From Ananas comosus (lineage: Eukaryota > Streptophyta > Magnoliopsida > Poales > Bromeliaceae), in NCBI RefSeq assembly GCF_001540865.1, contig NC_033621.1, positions 11,450,393-11,514,392 on the forward strand: 64,000 nt of DNA, read 5' to 3'. The notes below the pieces were generated by a model. The model was not told the DNA's origin, made no database searches, and saw only the letters and a program-made list of their open reading frames with translations. Each line of letters begins with the position of its first letter. Positions within the stretch are counted from its first letter, which is position 1. A program made the translations under genes and the position numbers. Shown piece by piece: positions 11,120 to 22,780 of the stretch.

Positions 11120-12434
11120 ATATATAGAAAATAGTACTGCTGTGTGAAATGAAGCTGGTGCAATTATCCAATATAATTCCAAAAAAAATTTATTTACTTA
11201 TAAAAAAAATAGTAAAGGTTCAACTAATTTGCACAATTTTTTCCTTTTTCAAGTTGAAGTGGAGAGCAAACATTTTTTTAGAACTAAGATTTTTGAAATT
11301 ACAGCATTATTATATGCCGACGCAAAGTGGACGAGATTTTTCCAATAAGAAAATCAAATCATAACTACGTACTAATAAATTCGTAATTTTTTTTTTTAAA
11401 ATTGCATTAATTCTAGTGTCATGTTATTTGAAATATTAAAATAGTCCATAAATATAATTAAAATTTAAAATTCGTAGATATATAAAAACTAATTTTTCCA
11501 ATTTGTCTAAACTTTAGCATTTTATATACAGAATTCTGAATTTTGAATTTTGATAATTAAGCTTTCTAAATTTTATCTAGCAATTTAATATATTTTGCTG
11601 CTCAAGCAGAGTTACCAACTAAACAGTCGTAGTGATCGATCGCATGCCTTGCACATGATTTTGTATAATTTAAGAAATCTATTTTTTCTAGTTACAATAA
11701 GAAAATCAACTATTCGATGATTGAGATTTATTCAATAAGAAAATCAAATTTTTTTATTTGAATTTTCTTACTAAGATAATAAGTTAAAAAATTTAACTAA
11801 TTAATGACTCCATTGGATATTACTGTTAATTGACCTAGTTTTATTTGGTGAGAAGTAATTAAAATCCTTAAATTTGGTAAAATCAGCAATACATTTTATG
11901 AAAATTCTAATTATTTTTTTTTCTAAAATTACTCAACTCCAAAAATTAGAATCTGAACGGTTCTCAATCGAAAAAAACTAAAAGTTGAGGGGTCTACTCA
12001 CAAACAATTTTACCTAAAGCTTTTTTGTCAATTGTACCAACAATCCCCAACTAAAGGCTTAATATTTTCTATATAAAATTTTATTTTTGTACTTTTGAAC
12101 ACTACATTTTTAGAGAGAGAGAGAGAGAGAGATGAATGACAATGATGTTTTCCTATCACAAAATTCATATATAGGATTAGAGCTTCAGGGTGGTGATTTG
12201 TATTTTTACAAAAGTTGCTCAAACAGCTCTTCTCAAAACAAATACAATTCTAATTCAAATACAATATTTGCTCAAAATATCTGATTTTTACAGGATTTCC
12301 AAATAGGATCACCAAAAGGTTTCGATTTGATCAGCTGTTATTATTTTTACTCCATAAATTAATAACTGTAACAAAAAAGACTTTCTCAGAGGTAGGGGGA
12401 AATGGTGGTCCAGCATGCAAAAAGGAGGAAATCN
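11120..12434. other. AT-rich intergenic sequence
   Basis: No gene or defined element is seen, apart from a short GA run at about 12113-12131. The N at 12434 marks a join. Confidence 0.5.
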
Positions 12435-12629
12435 ACTCTACTCCGTGGCTTCTCCGGAAAACCGGAGTTACTATTCACTTAAGTGAAAACTAATAATCGC
12501 GTAACTTCTCCGTTTAAGCTCATTTTCTCCTGAAACTTGACGAGTGCTTATGTAATTAAATTACACACATAAACATCGTCAACAGAGAGTTTAGTTGCAT
12601 AGTCAAAAATCTCAGTCCTTACAACATTT

Positions 12630-15395
12630 TTCTCTATTGTTCTTTTTTTCTTTCTCTTTCCAGAGAGCGGCGGAGACAGAGCGGACTCTCGCCCGCACAC
12701 CCCCACCTTCCTCGCCTCTGACCCTGCCGAGACCGCACCGCGACTTTTTTTTTTCCTCTTTGACTCTCCTCCACCGTTTCCGACGACGACACCTCTCTCG
12801 CCTTTCCCTGCCCTTCTCGTCCTCTCCCTCTCTTTCCTTCTCTGCCGCCTCCGAGGACGACGCATCTTCGCCGGCGCCGACAATATGCCGGTGCATCCTT
12901 ACCCTCGGCTGCACACCCCCCCACCTTCCTCACCTTCGACCTCGCCGAGGCCGCGCCGCGACTCTTTTTTTTTTCCCTCTCCCACTCTCCTCCACCGTCT
13001 CCGACGACGACGCCTCTCTCGTCTTTCCCCGTTCTTCTCGTCCTCTCCCTCTCCCTCTCCCTCCTCTTCTGCCGCCTCCGACAACGACACATCTTCGCCG
13101 GCGCCGACGTCGACACCGATGCCGACACCGTAGAGGTTACTGTGGCGCTACGGCCTCGGAGCGGGGGATCCTTAGTGGCGTCATCGTCGACGTCGTGGCC
13201 GTTGGCAAAGAGGGGTGACAAAAAAAATTATAGAAGAAGTAAGAAAAAAAAAAATAAAGATAGAAAATTATAGAAAAAGAAGAATGAAGATGAAATTGTA
13301 TCGTTAACTGCAAAAAAAATTATAAGTTGCACTACTTAAGATGTAAACTGCACCTTTAAGATGAAAATTATACTGTTTAAACGAAAATTATACTCTTTGG
13401 GAGATATTTACACTGTTTCTNTTTTTTTTTTTTTCCTCTTCGACTCTCCTCCACTGTTTCCGACGGCGACGCCTCTCTTGCCTTCCTCCGCCCTTCTCGT
13501 CCTCTCCCTCTCCCTCCTCCTCTGCCGCCTCCGACGACGATGCATCTTCGCCGGCGCCGATGTCGGCGCCGACACCGACGCCGGCGCCGACACCGACGCC
13601 GGCGCCGACACCGTGGAGGTCACTGCGGCGCTGCAACCTCGGAGCGGGGGTTCCTTAGCGGCATCGTCGCTGGCACCGTGGAGAGAGATGACCAAAAAAA
13701 TTATCAAAGAAGCAAGAAAAAAAAATAAAGATAAAAAATTAAAGAAAAAGAAGGATGAACATGAAATTACATCGTTAACTGAAAAAAAAATTATAAGTTG
13801 CATTACTTAAAATGTAAACTGCAGCTTTAAGATGAAAATTACACTCTTTAAATAAAAATTACACTCTTTGGGAGATATTTACACTGTTTCTCCTCTTATT
13901 GCACTCTTTCAGATGTAAACTGCATCCATTAAGATGAAAGTTACACTCTTTAAACGAAAGTTATACTGTTTCTCCTCTTGTTACACTATTTCTCCTCTTA
14001 TTACACTATTTTTTATCTTAAACTGCACTCATTTAAGATATATTTATACTGTTTCTTCTCTTGTTGCACTATTTCTCCTTTTGTTGTACTATTTTTTCTC
14101 TTGTTACACTGTTTCTCCTTTTGTTACACTGTTTCTCCTGTAAACTACACCCACTAAGATGAAAATTACACTATTTAAACGAAAGTTGCACTGTTTCTCC
14201 TCTTGTTGCACAATTTCTCCTCTTATTACACTATTTTTTATCTTAAACTGCACCCATTTAAGAGATATTTATAATGTTTCTTCTCTTGTTGCACTGTTTC
14301 TCCTCTTGTTGCACTATTTCTCCTCTTGTTATACTGTTTTTATCTTAAGCTGCATCCTTTAAGAGGAGAACAGTGTAACAAGAGGAGAAATAGTGCACTA
14401 AGATAAAAAATAGTGCAACAAGAGGAGAAACAGTATAAATATCTCTTAAATGGGTGCAGTTTAAGAAAAAAATAGTGTAATAAGAGGAGAAATGGTGCAA
14501 CAAGAGGAGAAATGGTGCAACTTTCGTTTAAAGAGTGTAATTTTTATTTTAGTGGGTGTAATTTACATATAAAAGAGTGCAATAAGAAGAGAAACAGTAT
14601 AAATATCTTCCAAAGGGTGTAATTTTCGTTTAAAGAGTGTAATTTTCATCTTAAAGCTGCAGTTTACATCTTAAGTAGTGCAACTTATAATTTTTTTTGC
14701 AGTTAACGATGCAATTTATCTTCATCCTTTTTTTGTATAATTTTTTATCTTTATTTTTTTTCTTGCTTCTTTTATAATTTTTTTTGGTTACCCCTCTCCA
14801 CGGCGCTGGTGACGATGCCGTTAAGGACCCCCCGCTCTGAGGCTGCGGCGCCGCAGTGACCTCCACGATGTCGACACCGGCGAAGATGCATCGTCGTCGG
14901 AGGCTGCAGAGGAGGAGGGAGAGGGAGAGGACGAGAAGGGCGGAGGAAGGCAAGAGAGGCGTCATCGTCGGAAACAGTGGAGGAGAGTCGAAGAGGAAAA
15001 AAAAAAAAGAGTCAAGGCACGGCCTCGGCAAGGTCGGAGGTGAGAAAGGTGGGGGGGTATGCAGGCGAGGGCAAGGATGCACCGGCATATTGTCGGCGCC
15101 GGTGAAGATGCGTCGTCCTCGGAGGCGGCAGAGGAGGAAAGAGAGGGAGAGGACGAGAAGGGCAGGAAGGGCGAGAATGGCGTCGTCGTCGGAAATAGCG
15201 GAGGAGAGTCAGAGAGGAAAAAAAAAAAAAAGTCGGGTGCGGCGTCGCAGGGTCCGAGCGAGAAGGGTGCGAAGGGTAGCGGGCGAGGGTAAGGATGCGC
15301 CGGACAAGCCGCCTCCTTCGCCTTCGCCGCTCTCTGGGAAGAGAAAGAAAAAAGAACGAGAGAAAAAAAAAAAAGAGGAGAGAGAAAAAGGTATA
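12630..15395. mobile_element. Large foldback element with GC-rich arms
   Basis: Sequence from about 12630 (TTTTTTTCTTTCTCTTTCC then AGAGAGCGG) is mirrored at about 15320-15395 (CCGCTCTCTGGGAAGAGAAA). The GC-rich blocks (CTCTGCCGCCTCCGA, GACGACGCATCTTC, CCGGCGCCGAC) occur in opposite orientation on the two sides. The centre is a long stretch of short ACT(C/G)TTT(C/A)-type repeats. The arms encode only low-complexity Pro/Ser/Arg-rich frames in all phases, so I do not call a gene. The left arm holds one extra copy of the inner unit (about 12957-13420), which ends exactly at an N. Superfamily unknown. Confidence 0.65.
13790..14690. repeat. Central tandem array of the foldback element
   Basis: Degenerate repeats of units such as CACTGTTTCTCCTCTTGTTG and GATGAAAATTACACTCTTTA run to about 14360. 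They then continue as their reverse complement (AAGAGGAGAAACAGTG). The centre of symmetry is near 14355-14370. Confidence 0.7.
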
Positions 15396-16084
15396 AGGGT
15401 ATTTTGGTCAGTTTGCTGAAAAAGCGGACCGAATTTGCAAAAACGAAAAGGTGGCCCGGTTTTGAAAAAGCCCAAAATAGTGAATTTTTTTAATGACAAT
15501 TGGCATATATATATATATATATAATAATATATATATTATATATATATATATAATATATATATCATATATAATATATATATATATATATAATAAAGATGGT
15601 GGTGGACATGGGCCGCCATGAATTCCGTAAGGGGCCGGCAACTGGCATCAACCTCACCTCGAGAAAATCTACTCTCCCACCGTTATACATTCCATATAAG
15701 AATAACAATTTTCAATTAGAAATCAACTCTATATTATTATATATAAATACAAAAAAAAAGTTTTGAAAAAAAAAACATCATTTTAATATGGAACTGCTAT
15801 ATTATACTTTTCATTAGACTCTTTTGTTATTTTATACCACATAATAAAATTGCGTTAGAATATATTTTGTACGATACAACTGTTATAATAAAGACTTTTT
15901 CGCTCGCCTCCCCCCGCACTTCTCCTTTTTCGCGCCATACCTTTCTCGTGGCATCTCCCTCGGCATCTCCCTCTTCTCTTCAAAACACCGTTTATTCGAT
16001 TCTTAACGGTTTTTTGTAACACCGTTGAAACGCTCTCCCCCCACCCCCCACAAAACCCCCTAAAAAAAAATTAAATAAATAAAG
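15396..16084. other. Intergenic, AT-rich with TA runs
   Basis: There are TA-rich runs at about 15507-15590 and a pyrimidine-rich stretch near 15900-16050. No gene. Confidence 0.5.
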
Positions 16085-16272
16085 ACCTATACTAACTCAA
16101 TTTTGCGACTCGCTTATTAGGATATGTTTGTCTCGGCATAATTGAAGGAGATCATAACAATATACATATTCTAAATGAACCTATACTAACTCAATTTTGC
16201 GACTCGCTTATTAGGATATGTTTGTCTCGGCATAATTGAAGGAGATCAGAACAATATACATATTCTAAATGA
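16085..16272. repeat. 94-bp tandem duplication
   Basis: 16085-16178 is repeated at 16179-16272 with one visible substitution (ATCATAAC versus ATCAGAAC). The near identity points to a recent duplication or an assembly repeat. Confidence 0.85.
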
Positions 16273-19008
16273 AAAGTCATCGATTTTAACATTTTTTTTC
16301 AATTGTCTTGTTGCTCGATGGATACCGCGAAGAAAATATCAAAATTGTGTTTAATGTTTCGAATATTTAATTAGTTTTTTAAAGTCATGATTCAAAATAA
16401 GAGCATTGTAAATCAATTTACATAGCACACTTTTTGTGGTTAGCTAGAAAGCAACTTGCAAGCTTTATAAAAATTAAAATTTTTTAGGATATAATTAAAT
16501 TGAGTGAAAAGGACATCACCCAAGAAGTTGCGTTGTGGCATAGCATAGAGAGTATATTTATTATTTTTTAAAACTATATTATATAATAAGATTACTTATA
16601 TATTATATAATTATACGATGTGACAATGAGATTAGCAAAAGATTAAAATAAAATAAATTTGGTCACTGTCGATGTGACATGTGGCACATCAGTGGCTCAC
16701 GTGGGACGGGAAAAAGCCCTCCATCGTCTTCGAAAGTCTGGATCCGAGTCCGAGTCCGAGTCCGAATCCGAACCGAATCCAAATTCCGTTCGAATCGAGT
16801 TCAAGTCGGTTCAGATCAATTTATTTAACTTAAACAAACTAAAATTTAAGATAAGGATATTTTCAACACAACATTAATTAATCCTTATGTATGCGTCCAT
16901 GTCCAGGTTTGAGTCCGAGTCCGTTAATTTAAGCTGATACCAAGTCGATCGAATCAGCTCAATTCGGTTTTATTGCAACCCCTTAAGGTTTGAGTCCGAG
17001 TTCGAGTCAATTTCGAATCAATTGGGCTCAAACGGGCTTATTTAAACTATAACTAGTCCGTAATTAATTAGGTAACATTCCATTCGGTATCAAATCACAA
17101 TAGAATTGAATTTATCTTTAATTACAAAAATTAAAATAAATTTGATTTTGGGATTAAATAGTTTGCTCAGAATACGCTATTGCTCATATATAATCTTACG
17201 GTTGTTAAAACAAGAAAAGAAAAAAAATAAAGAGGGTATTTTTGAGTAGATGCATGATTTAATTAATTACACGTAAGAAATATAAATTATGCCAAATAAT
17301 CTGATCGTAAACACTCAATTTTGCTTATATTTATATATGAATATCAATTCAAATTATCACAAATTAACTCAAAACACAGTATTTAGTGAATTCTTATTAG
17401 TGGGTTCGAAATAGTATTAATTAAAGATTAATAATTAGCTAATCCAAAAATCTTAATTATCCCTACAATCCTACAGATGTGATGTCACATCTAAACTACA
17501 ACCCCTTTTATTTTACCCTCTTGCTTTATTAAATTATAAATTATATTATACTATATTTTATTTATTTATTTATTTATGTTCATCTAGTGAATTATTTTGT
17601 TTATTTTAAGGGAGGATGGTGTATTGAAAACTAAGTCTATAGACTATGAAGTATACAAAAAATAAAAGTACTCCAATAAATTTTTTTTTTTTTTGAGAAA
17701 AACCAATAATTTTGTAATTGCACCAAGTTTAATTTCCAAGGAGATCTTAATTTTTTAAATTTGTGTTAAAAGTAATGTATGGAGGCCCCTCAAATTAAGA
17801 ACTTGATTTTTTTAATTGAGACCTCTCACCTATTAACTTTTTAAACTGAGTAATTTTAGCAAAATATATAGTTTGAGAATATTATCAAATTACTTATTTT
17901 GATTATACTTTAGTAAATAAAACTATAATAATTAAGGGCTAGTGGTCAATAGATATAAAGTTGTTAAATTTAACAATTGAACAACTCAAATTTTTTTTAA
18001 AAAAAAAGAAATTAAAAAGGTCATTTTAGAATGATTTATAGTTAAGGGATCTCCATACATTTTTCACCTTTCTTTGTCACACGAGCAAGTAGTAACTTTA
18101 ATTTTCCCAAATATAAAAAAAATAGATGCTTTATATATATTTATATTTATTTTCTTCAATATAATAACATTAATGTGAGCTTCTCCTTTTCAGGTACGAG
18201 TGTGTTGCTTCTAAAATGACAAGCCCTAGTTTAAAAATATCAATACATAAAATAACATAGACTAGGTAAGTGAAAGCAACACAATTCCCACAAAATATGC
18301 TACTCTAATTATAAAAAGAGACCCACATAATTAATATGTATATATATGTGGAGTGGGTAAAGGGGTCTAGCTATATAGGTTGGCACGTGTGAAAGCATCA
18401 TTGGCACGTGAGAATACTATGTTGCTTCAATCAAGTCCTTTATGTCGAAAGAACTATTAATTGATTTGGTAAAAATAAAAAAAATTATCACATCAGCACC
18501 AAATTGGGCGTATCTACTTACAATGTCAGTAGCCATCTAAATACAACGAAATATAATTTTAAGTACGCTTTTTTGACAACACTTAAAAGATGCGGCTGTA
18601 CTATTTAGCTAGCAAATATTGAAGTTTCAAAAAGTGTCGTCATATGAGTATAGTCTATTATATCAAACTAATTTATTGAAAAATTAATTTTATTATTATT
18701 TTAAATTTTTTGACATTTTAAAATGTCAGAAGCGTCAGAATTTATCTTACAGTAGACTATTTTAGAACATTTTTAAACATCATTCATTATCGTAAAAAAG
18801 CATCATTAAATGTTATTTCTTTTGTAGTGGCTTCACCATTTGAAAATTTTTTGACCAAATCAATAACAATCTTTTGGATAAAAGTGAGTCGATTGAAGCT
18901 ATTGCAACTATTCTTGAACTATTTCATGCTAGATCGATCGTTTAAGTAGAATAGTGAGTCGATTGAAGTTTTTTATTATTATTATTTTTTTGAAAAACAT
19001 GATTCACT
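16273..19008. other. Intergenic: decayed MITEs, no gene
   Basis: 16735-17010 holds GAGTCCGAGTCCGAGTC-type and CAATTCGGTT blocks in inverted arrangement, typical of decayed hAT MITEs. 18540-18840 has ATACAACGAAATATA and TTCTTTTGTAGTGGC ends and resembles the CACTA-like MITEs. I see no coding sequence. Confidence 0.45.
18380..18412. promoter_or_regulatory. Two G-box motifs in direct repeat
   Basis: TTGGCACGTG occurs twice within about 33 bp (near 18379 and 18402). CACGTG is the core bound by bZIP and bHLH factors in plants. No gene lies nearby on either strand, so function is only a possibility. Confidence 0.3.
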
Positions 19009-19013
19009 AAGAA

Positions 19014-19180
19014 TGTGAGACCCCAGATAGTCCTATATATAAGATAAAAATAGGGCTAAACTCTTAACCCGGCTTAAGCATTTTGGGTGGTGGCTAGATC
19101 CAAGAGGTTAAGAGAGTTAAGCGTGCTAGGACGGGAGTAGTCCTAGGATGGGTGACCCCCTGGGAAGTCGGTGTGTCACA
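19014..19180 (+). mobile_element. Solo LTR of a Cassandra-type TRIM (5S-bearing)
   Basis: The LTR starts TGTGAGACCCC and ends GTGTGTCACA. An exact 5-bp target duplication AAGAA flanks it (19009-19013 and 19181-19185). The segment at about 19116-19171 matches the 3' half of plant 5S rRNA, including AGTTAAGCGTGCT, TAGTCCTAGGATGGGTGACC and CTGGGAAGTC, which carry the internal pol III promoter. Cassandra elements are TRIMs known for 5S sequence in their LTRs. No internal domain follows, so it is a solo LTR left by recombination. Confidence 0.8.
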
Positions 19181-19185
19181 AAGAA

Positions 19186-20080
19186 CTTTAAGACTTTCCT
19201 TAATTGGACTGCGTTTTGTTAAATAGATATTTTAAATAACATAAATAATTGATATGTGTATATATCAAGAACCTAATTGTAATATTGAAAGGATAAGATC
19301 CAATTGTGTAATCAATTATTATTTGGATGGTGATATATAAATAGTGGTCCTCTAATACTGGGTTGTTCAACTCTCTTATCTTTTTATGTTATGTATCTTT
19401 GTCATTGCTTCTTATGTTAATACATGTGATATGATTCAATGAGAATGCTAGAACCATTTTTGGGCCAATTTTTATTAGATCACTAATCGATTAATGGATA
19501 CAATAAATAACTGACAAAGTTTAAGAACCTAGTTGTAAATAGCAAATGAATATATTAGCACCCAGTATATAGTATGCATAGTGGTCCTCTCCCCATGTAT
19601 ATTATTTTGTTATCTTTTTTGCTACTTCTTTTGTTAGTACATGTGACATGTTTCAGCAAGAATGTTAAGATTATATGTTCTTAAACTGATTTGTTATTAG
19701 TTCGAACTTCTGGCTAATAGAAATATTGAAAGTATGAAGGCCGATTGTGCCCGTTCAAACTCACTTTTGTTAAACAATGTGACGTATCCAATAAGAACTC
19801 AACCAATCCAAAATCTTAAGTTTCTGGGATGTGAACTCATCATGCATGCTAATTATTCAATAAAAAACTTTTCGCATATATATAAATTAAGTTCTAATAA
19901 ATTGTGCAATTAAATATTATTTGGATTGTGGCATATGTATATTTATATATACAGTGGTCCACTCCATAACTATTGGAAGCTTAGAGAGAGGGTGAGGGTC
20001 ATGTGACATCACCACCAAAAAGGTGATGCGGAGAGATGGTTGGGGTGTCATCCATCAATCCGTTTTGCAGTTGCTAATCT
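19186..20080. other. Intergenic with diverged repeats
   Basis: Similar blocks recur (AGTGGTCCTCT, CTTCTTTTGTTAGTACATGTGAC, AGAATGTTAAGA) near 19340-19470, 19570-19700 and 19950. They look like old tandem or LTR-derived copies. No gene. Confidence 0.35.
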
Positions 20081-20084
20081 TTCA

Positions 20085-20139
20085 TGCCCACACACACACA
20101 CACACACACACACACATTCATAGTTGTAGTAGTAGTAAT

Positions 20140-20207
<68 letters not shown>

Positions 20208-20208
20208 N
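20085..20208. repeat. CA and CT microsatellites ending at an N
   Basis: (CA)n at 20089-20116, (CT)n at about 20142-20178 and (AC)n to 20207 are followed by the N at 20208. Lengths are therefore uncertain. Confidence 0.8.
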
Positions 20209-20626
20209 CCACAACAGGTAAAGAGTGATATAACAAGTTTGAACCACTACAACATCGTGAAAAAGCAAATGCAAAATTCATTTGCTTCCGAAAAGCTAAA
20301 ACCGATCAAATTCCAAACCTTCAAGATTATAGTTCACATTATGAAACCTTAAAACTGCATTATCAGATCGAAAAGTGACAAATAAAGATTTATGAACTTA
20401 CAAACTTCAACTTGAGCGCTATCGTCCTCTGCGGGTAGGTCCATCCTACGACTTACATTTTCCACGACCTCCTGCTCAGCGAGAATATATTTGAATTTTA
20501 TGGTGCCAAATATCATAACTGTTACTGTCCAATTTTTTTTCTTTGATCAGATTAGCAACAACTTAGTTTTGAGGCCATATTATCTCACTAAGTTCACACA
20601 GCGCATAGAAAAAAATTCAAAAATTA

Positions 20627-20670
<44 letters not shown>

Positions 20671-21838
20671 ACCATTTTCTTTCTAGCCATTCGTTCCGTG
20701 AAGCGACCCTTCGATCATCATTTGGGTAGTTACATGTAACAATCTTAATTTCTCCATATATCACTCTGTGGTGTGCGCCTATACTGTCTTGTTGCTCAAG
20801 TGTCAGCTATCAGGGTCCTCTGTCTTGATTCGTAAGCTGGTAAGACTCGAACAGCACATCGTCCGTGCCTGATGCCTGTTATAAACGGCCGTTATGAGAT
20901 TCGACCCCCGTTATGTATGGATGTGCCATTGATTTTTTCTTCGAGTAACGGCTGTTGATTTACTTTTTCTGATGTGAAAATTATCCTTAAATCATGTGTT
21001 GTCGAATGGCTCAATCAAGTGATTAAGTGGATTTTTTTTTTTTTGGAGGGACCACAAAAGATAGCATGATCAAGTTTATGAGACTTGGATTGAGTTGGTG
21101 CGACGTCCAAATCGCGACGGTTCAATAATTGATCAAGACGCTATTGGATCATTACCCGTTACGAGCGGCCGACCGGATTGCACATGTCCACCATCTCACC
21201 GGGACCGCTTTTTGATCGGCCGCCCGATGCGCGCCGGACGGTCGCGATCGGCGGTCGAGATCAAATCAGCTTTAGGGCCAATGCAAAGATCCCTTTTTAT
21301 GGTGGTGGGTTTGGGCCTCACAACCTTATCATCTCTTTTAAGCAGGGCCTCGGAGGCGGAGTAGTGAAATGACCAAAATACCCCTAGCTCCTTCTCTATT
21401 TCTGGGTTCACTTCACCAGCTACTGAGAAGGCTTAGTTACAGGCATGTAACAAATGAGCCTCCTCCCTAAGTCAGCATAATGATACAACTGAGGTAAATT
21501 AACAGAGTGGGTTTCAGCTGCTGAAATGACAAAAATACCCCTGCATATCTTGCCTGATGTCCCATTTGGTTCATTCCACCTAAGAAAAGATGTGCAAATC
21601 ACCTACCATATATATATAGTTTTAATAAATAATTAAATGCACCCAAAACTTAATGTCCCCTCTTTCAAATCATTGTAGAAAATTTTAACTTTAACTAACA
21701 CAAGTCACCTTTAAATAAAGCAGTAGCTAGCTAGAAAGGGATGTCCCTTATCTCAATTAAAATATAAATGGGGGCTGTGTGTATCAATTGACCATTTTGA
21801 GTGGGGGTCAATTAATTTGTAAGAGAAAAAAAAAAGAT

Positions 21839-21840
<2 letters not shown>
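20209..21840. other. Intergenic region upstream of BLH
   Basis: It includes a (TA)n run at about 20631-20666 and a GC-richer stretch at 21090-21360 (GACCGGATTGCACATG, CGGACGGTCGCGATCGGCGG). I cannot assign that stretch to a known family. No conserved protein is visible in any frame. Confidence 0.4.
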
Positions 21841-21898
<58 letters not shown>

Positions 21899-22222
21899 CT
21901 CTTTTTGTGTTTTTTTTTGTTCTCTCTACTTCTAATTGCAAAATATATGTTCACTTCGGAATATTATTTTATGCAAGGAGAAAAGAGGAAAAAAGGAAAA
22001 TAAAAAAGCCAATAAGAGAGGGGCCTTTTCTAGCTCTTCGCCCTGTTCAAGATCACCCTCCATTTCCATCATTTTTTTTTCCTCCTCCTCCTCTTACCTT
22101 TCAATTGTAGAAGAAGAGGAAAGAGAGAGAAAATATAGAGAGAGAGAGAGAGAGAGGATATACGGAGAAGAAAAAAAGAAAACAAAGGAAAAAAAAAAAG
22201 AAAAAGAAAGGAAAGAGAGCTA

Positions 22223-22254
<32 letters not shown>

Positions 22255-22262
22255 CAAAGAAA

Positions 22263-22311
<49 letters not shown>
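21841..22311. repeat. GA/CT tracts in the presumed BLH 5' leader or promoter
   Basis: There are long (GA)n runs at 21841-21896, 22138-22154, 22225-22251 and 22268-22311. Such tracts are common in plant 5' leaders and bind BPC/GAGA-type factors. These end directly before the upstream ATG at 22312. Confidence 0.6.
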
Positions 22312-22316
<5 letters not shown>

Positions 22317-22377
22317 CTACAACTACAAGAAGAAGCTTTCAACTCCTCCCCAAGACAATGATGTGTTCTTTCTCTAA
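22312..22377 (+). CDS. Upstream ORF in the BLH leader (21 codons)
   Basis: An ATG directly after the GA tract opens a 21-codon frame rich in Tyr, Lys and Pro (starting MDYNYKKKLSTPP) and ending TAA. It lies in the presumed first, non-coding exon, before the likely 5'-UTR intron. If transcribed it could lower translation of the main frame. Whether it is conserved is unknown, and no function is claimed. Confidence 0.25.
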
Positions 22378-22426
22378 GAGCCCCTTCACTTTCTCTCTCT
22401 ACACCCATCACTCTTCATCTCCTTAG

Positions 22427-22695
22427 GTAACAACAACAACAGCAACAACAACAACAACAACAACAACTATATACTCTTTCTCTCTCACCACCACCACCAT
22501 GTAGTCTTATTTGTACATATGATGATGATATGAGGAAGATACATACATAAACATGCACACACACACACATATATAGATATATATGGCCAATTGTTAATTC
22601 TCTAGTTAATCCACCTTGTTATTTATTTTACATGTTTGATTCTGTGGTTCTCAATTCGATCCATGGATGAGGTTGTTGTTCTCTTCTTTGTGCAG
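22427..22695 (+). other. Probable 5'-UTR intron of BLH
   Basis: A donor-like TTAG|GTAACA at 22427 and an acceptor CTTTGTGCAG at 22686-22695 are consistent with a 269-bp leader intron. Leader introns are common in BEL1-like genes. Inferred from splice consensus only. Confidence 0.45.
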
Positions 22696-22780
22696 CAGCA
22701 GATACATGTGATTACTCTAAATAGTATTGGACCACCAAAATCACCATGAAGAGAGAGATAGAGATAGAAATAGAGGAGGC

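Noticed and set aside
12595..13221. Open frames of 195-207 codons on both strands, rich in Pro, Ser and Arg
   Set aside because: They are low-complexity translations of the GC-rich foldback arm, open in several frames at once, with no domain and mirrored on the other arm.
19116..19171. 5S rRNA gene
   Set aside because: Only the 3' half of 5S is present, inside an LTR with a 5-bp duplication and with related copies at 47476 and 55424. It is Cassandra-type sequence, not a 5S gene.
22727..22780. N-terminal extension of BLH from a TTG codon
   Set aside because: There is no ATG, and the ATG at 22781 gives the typical MGIAT start.
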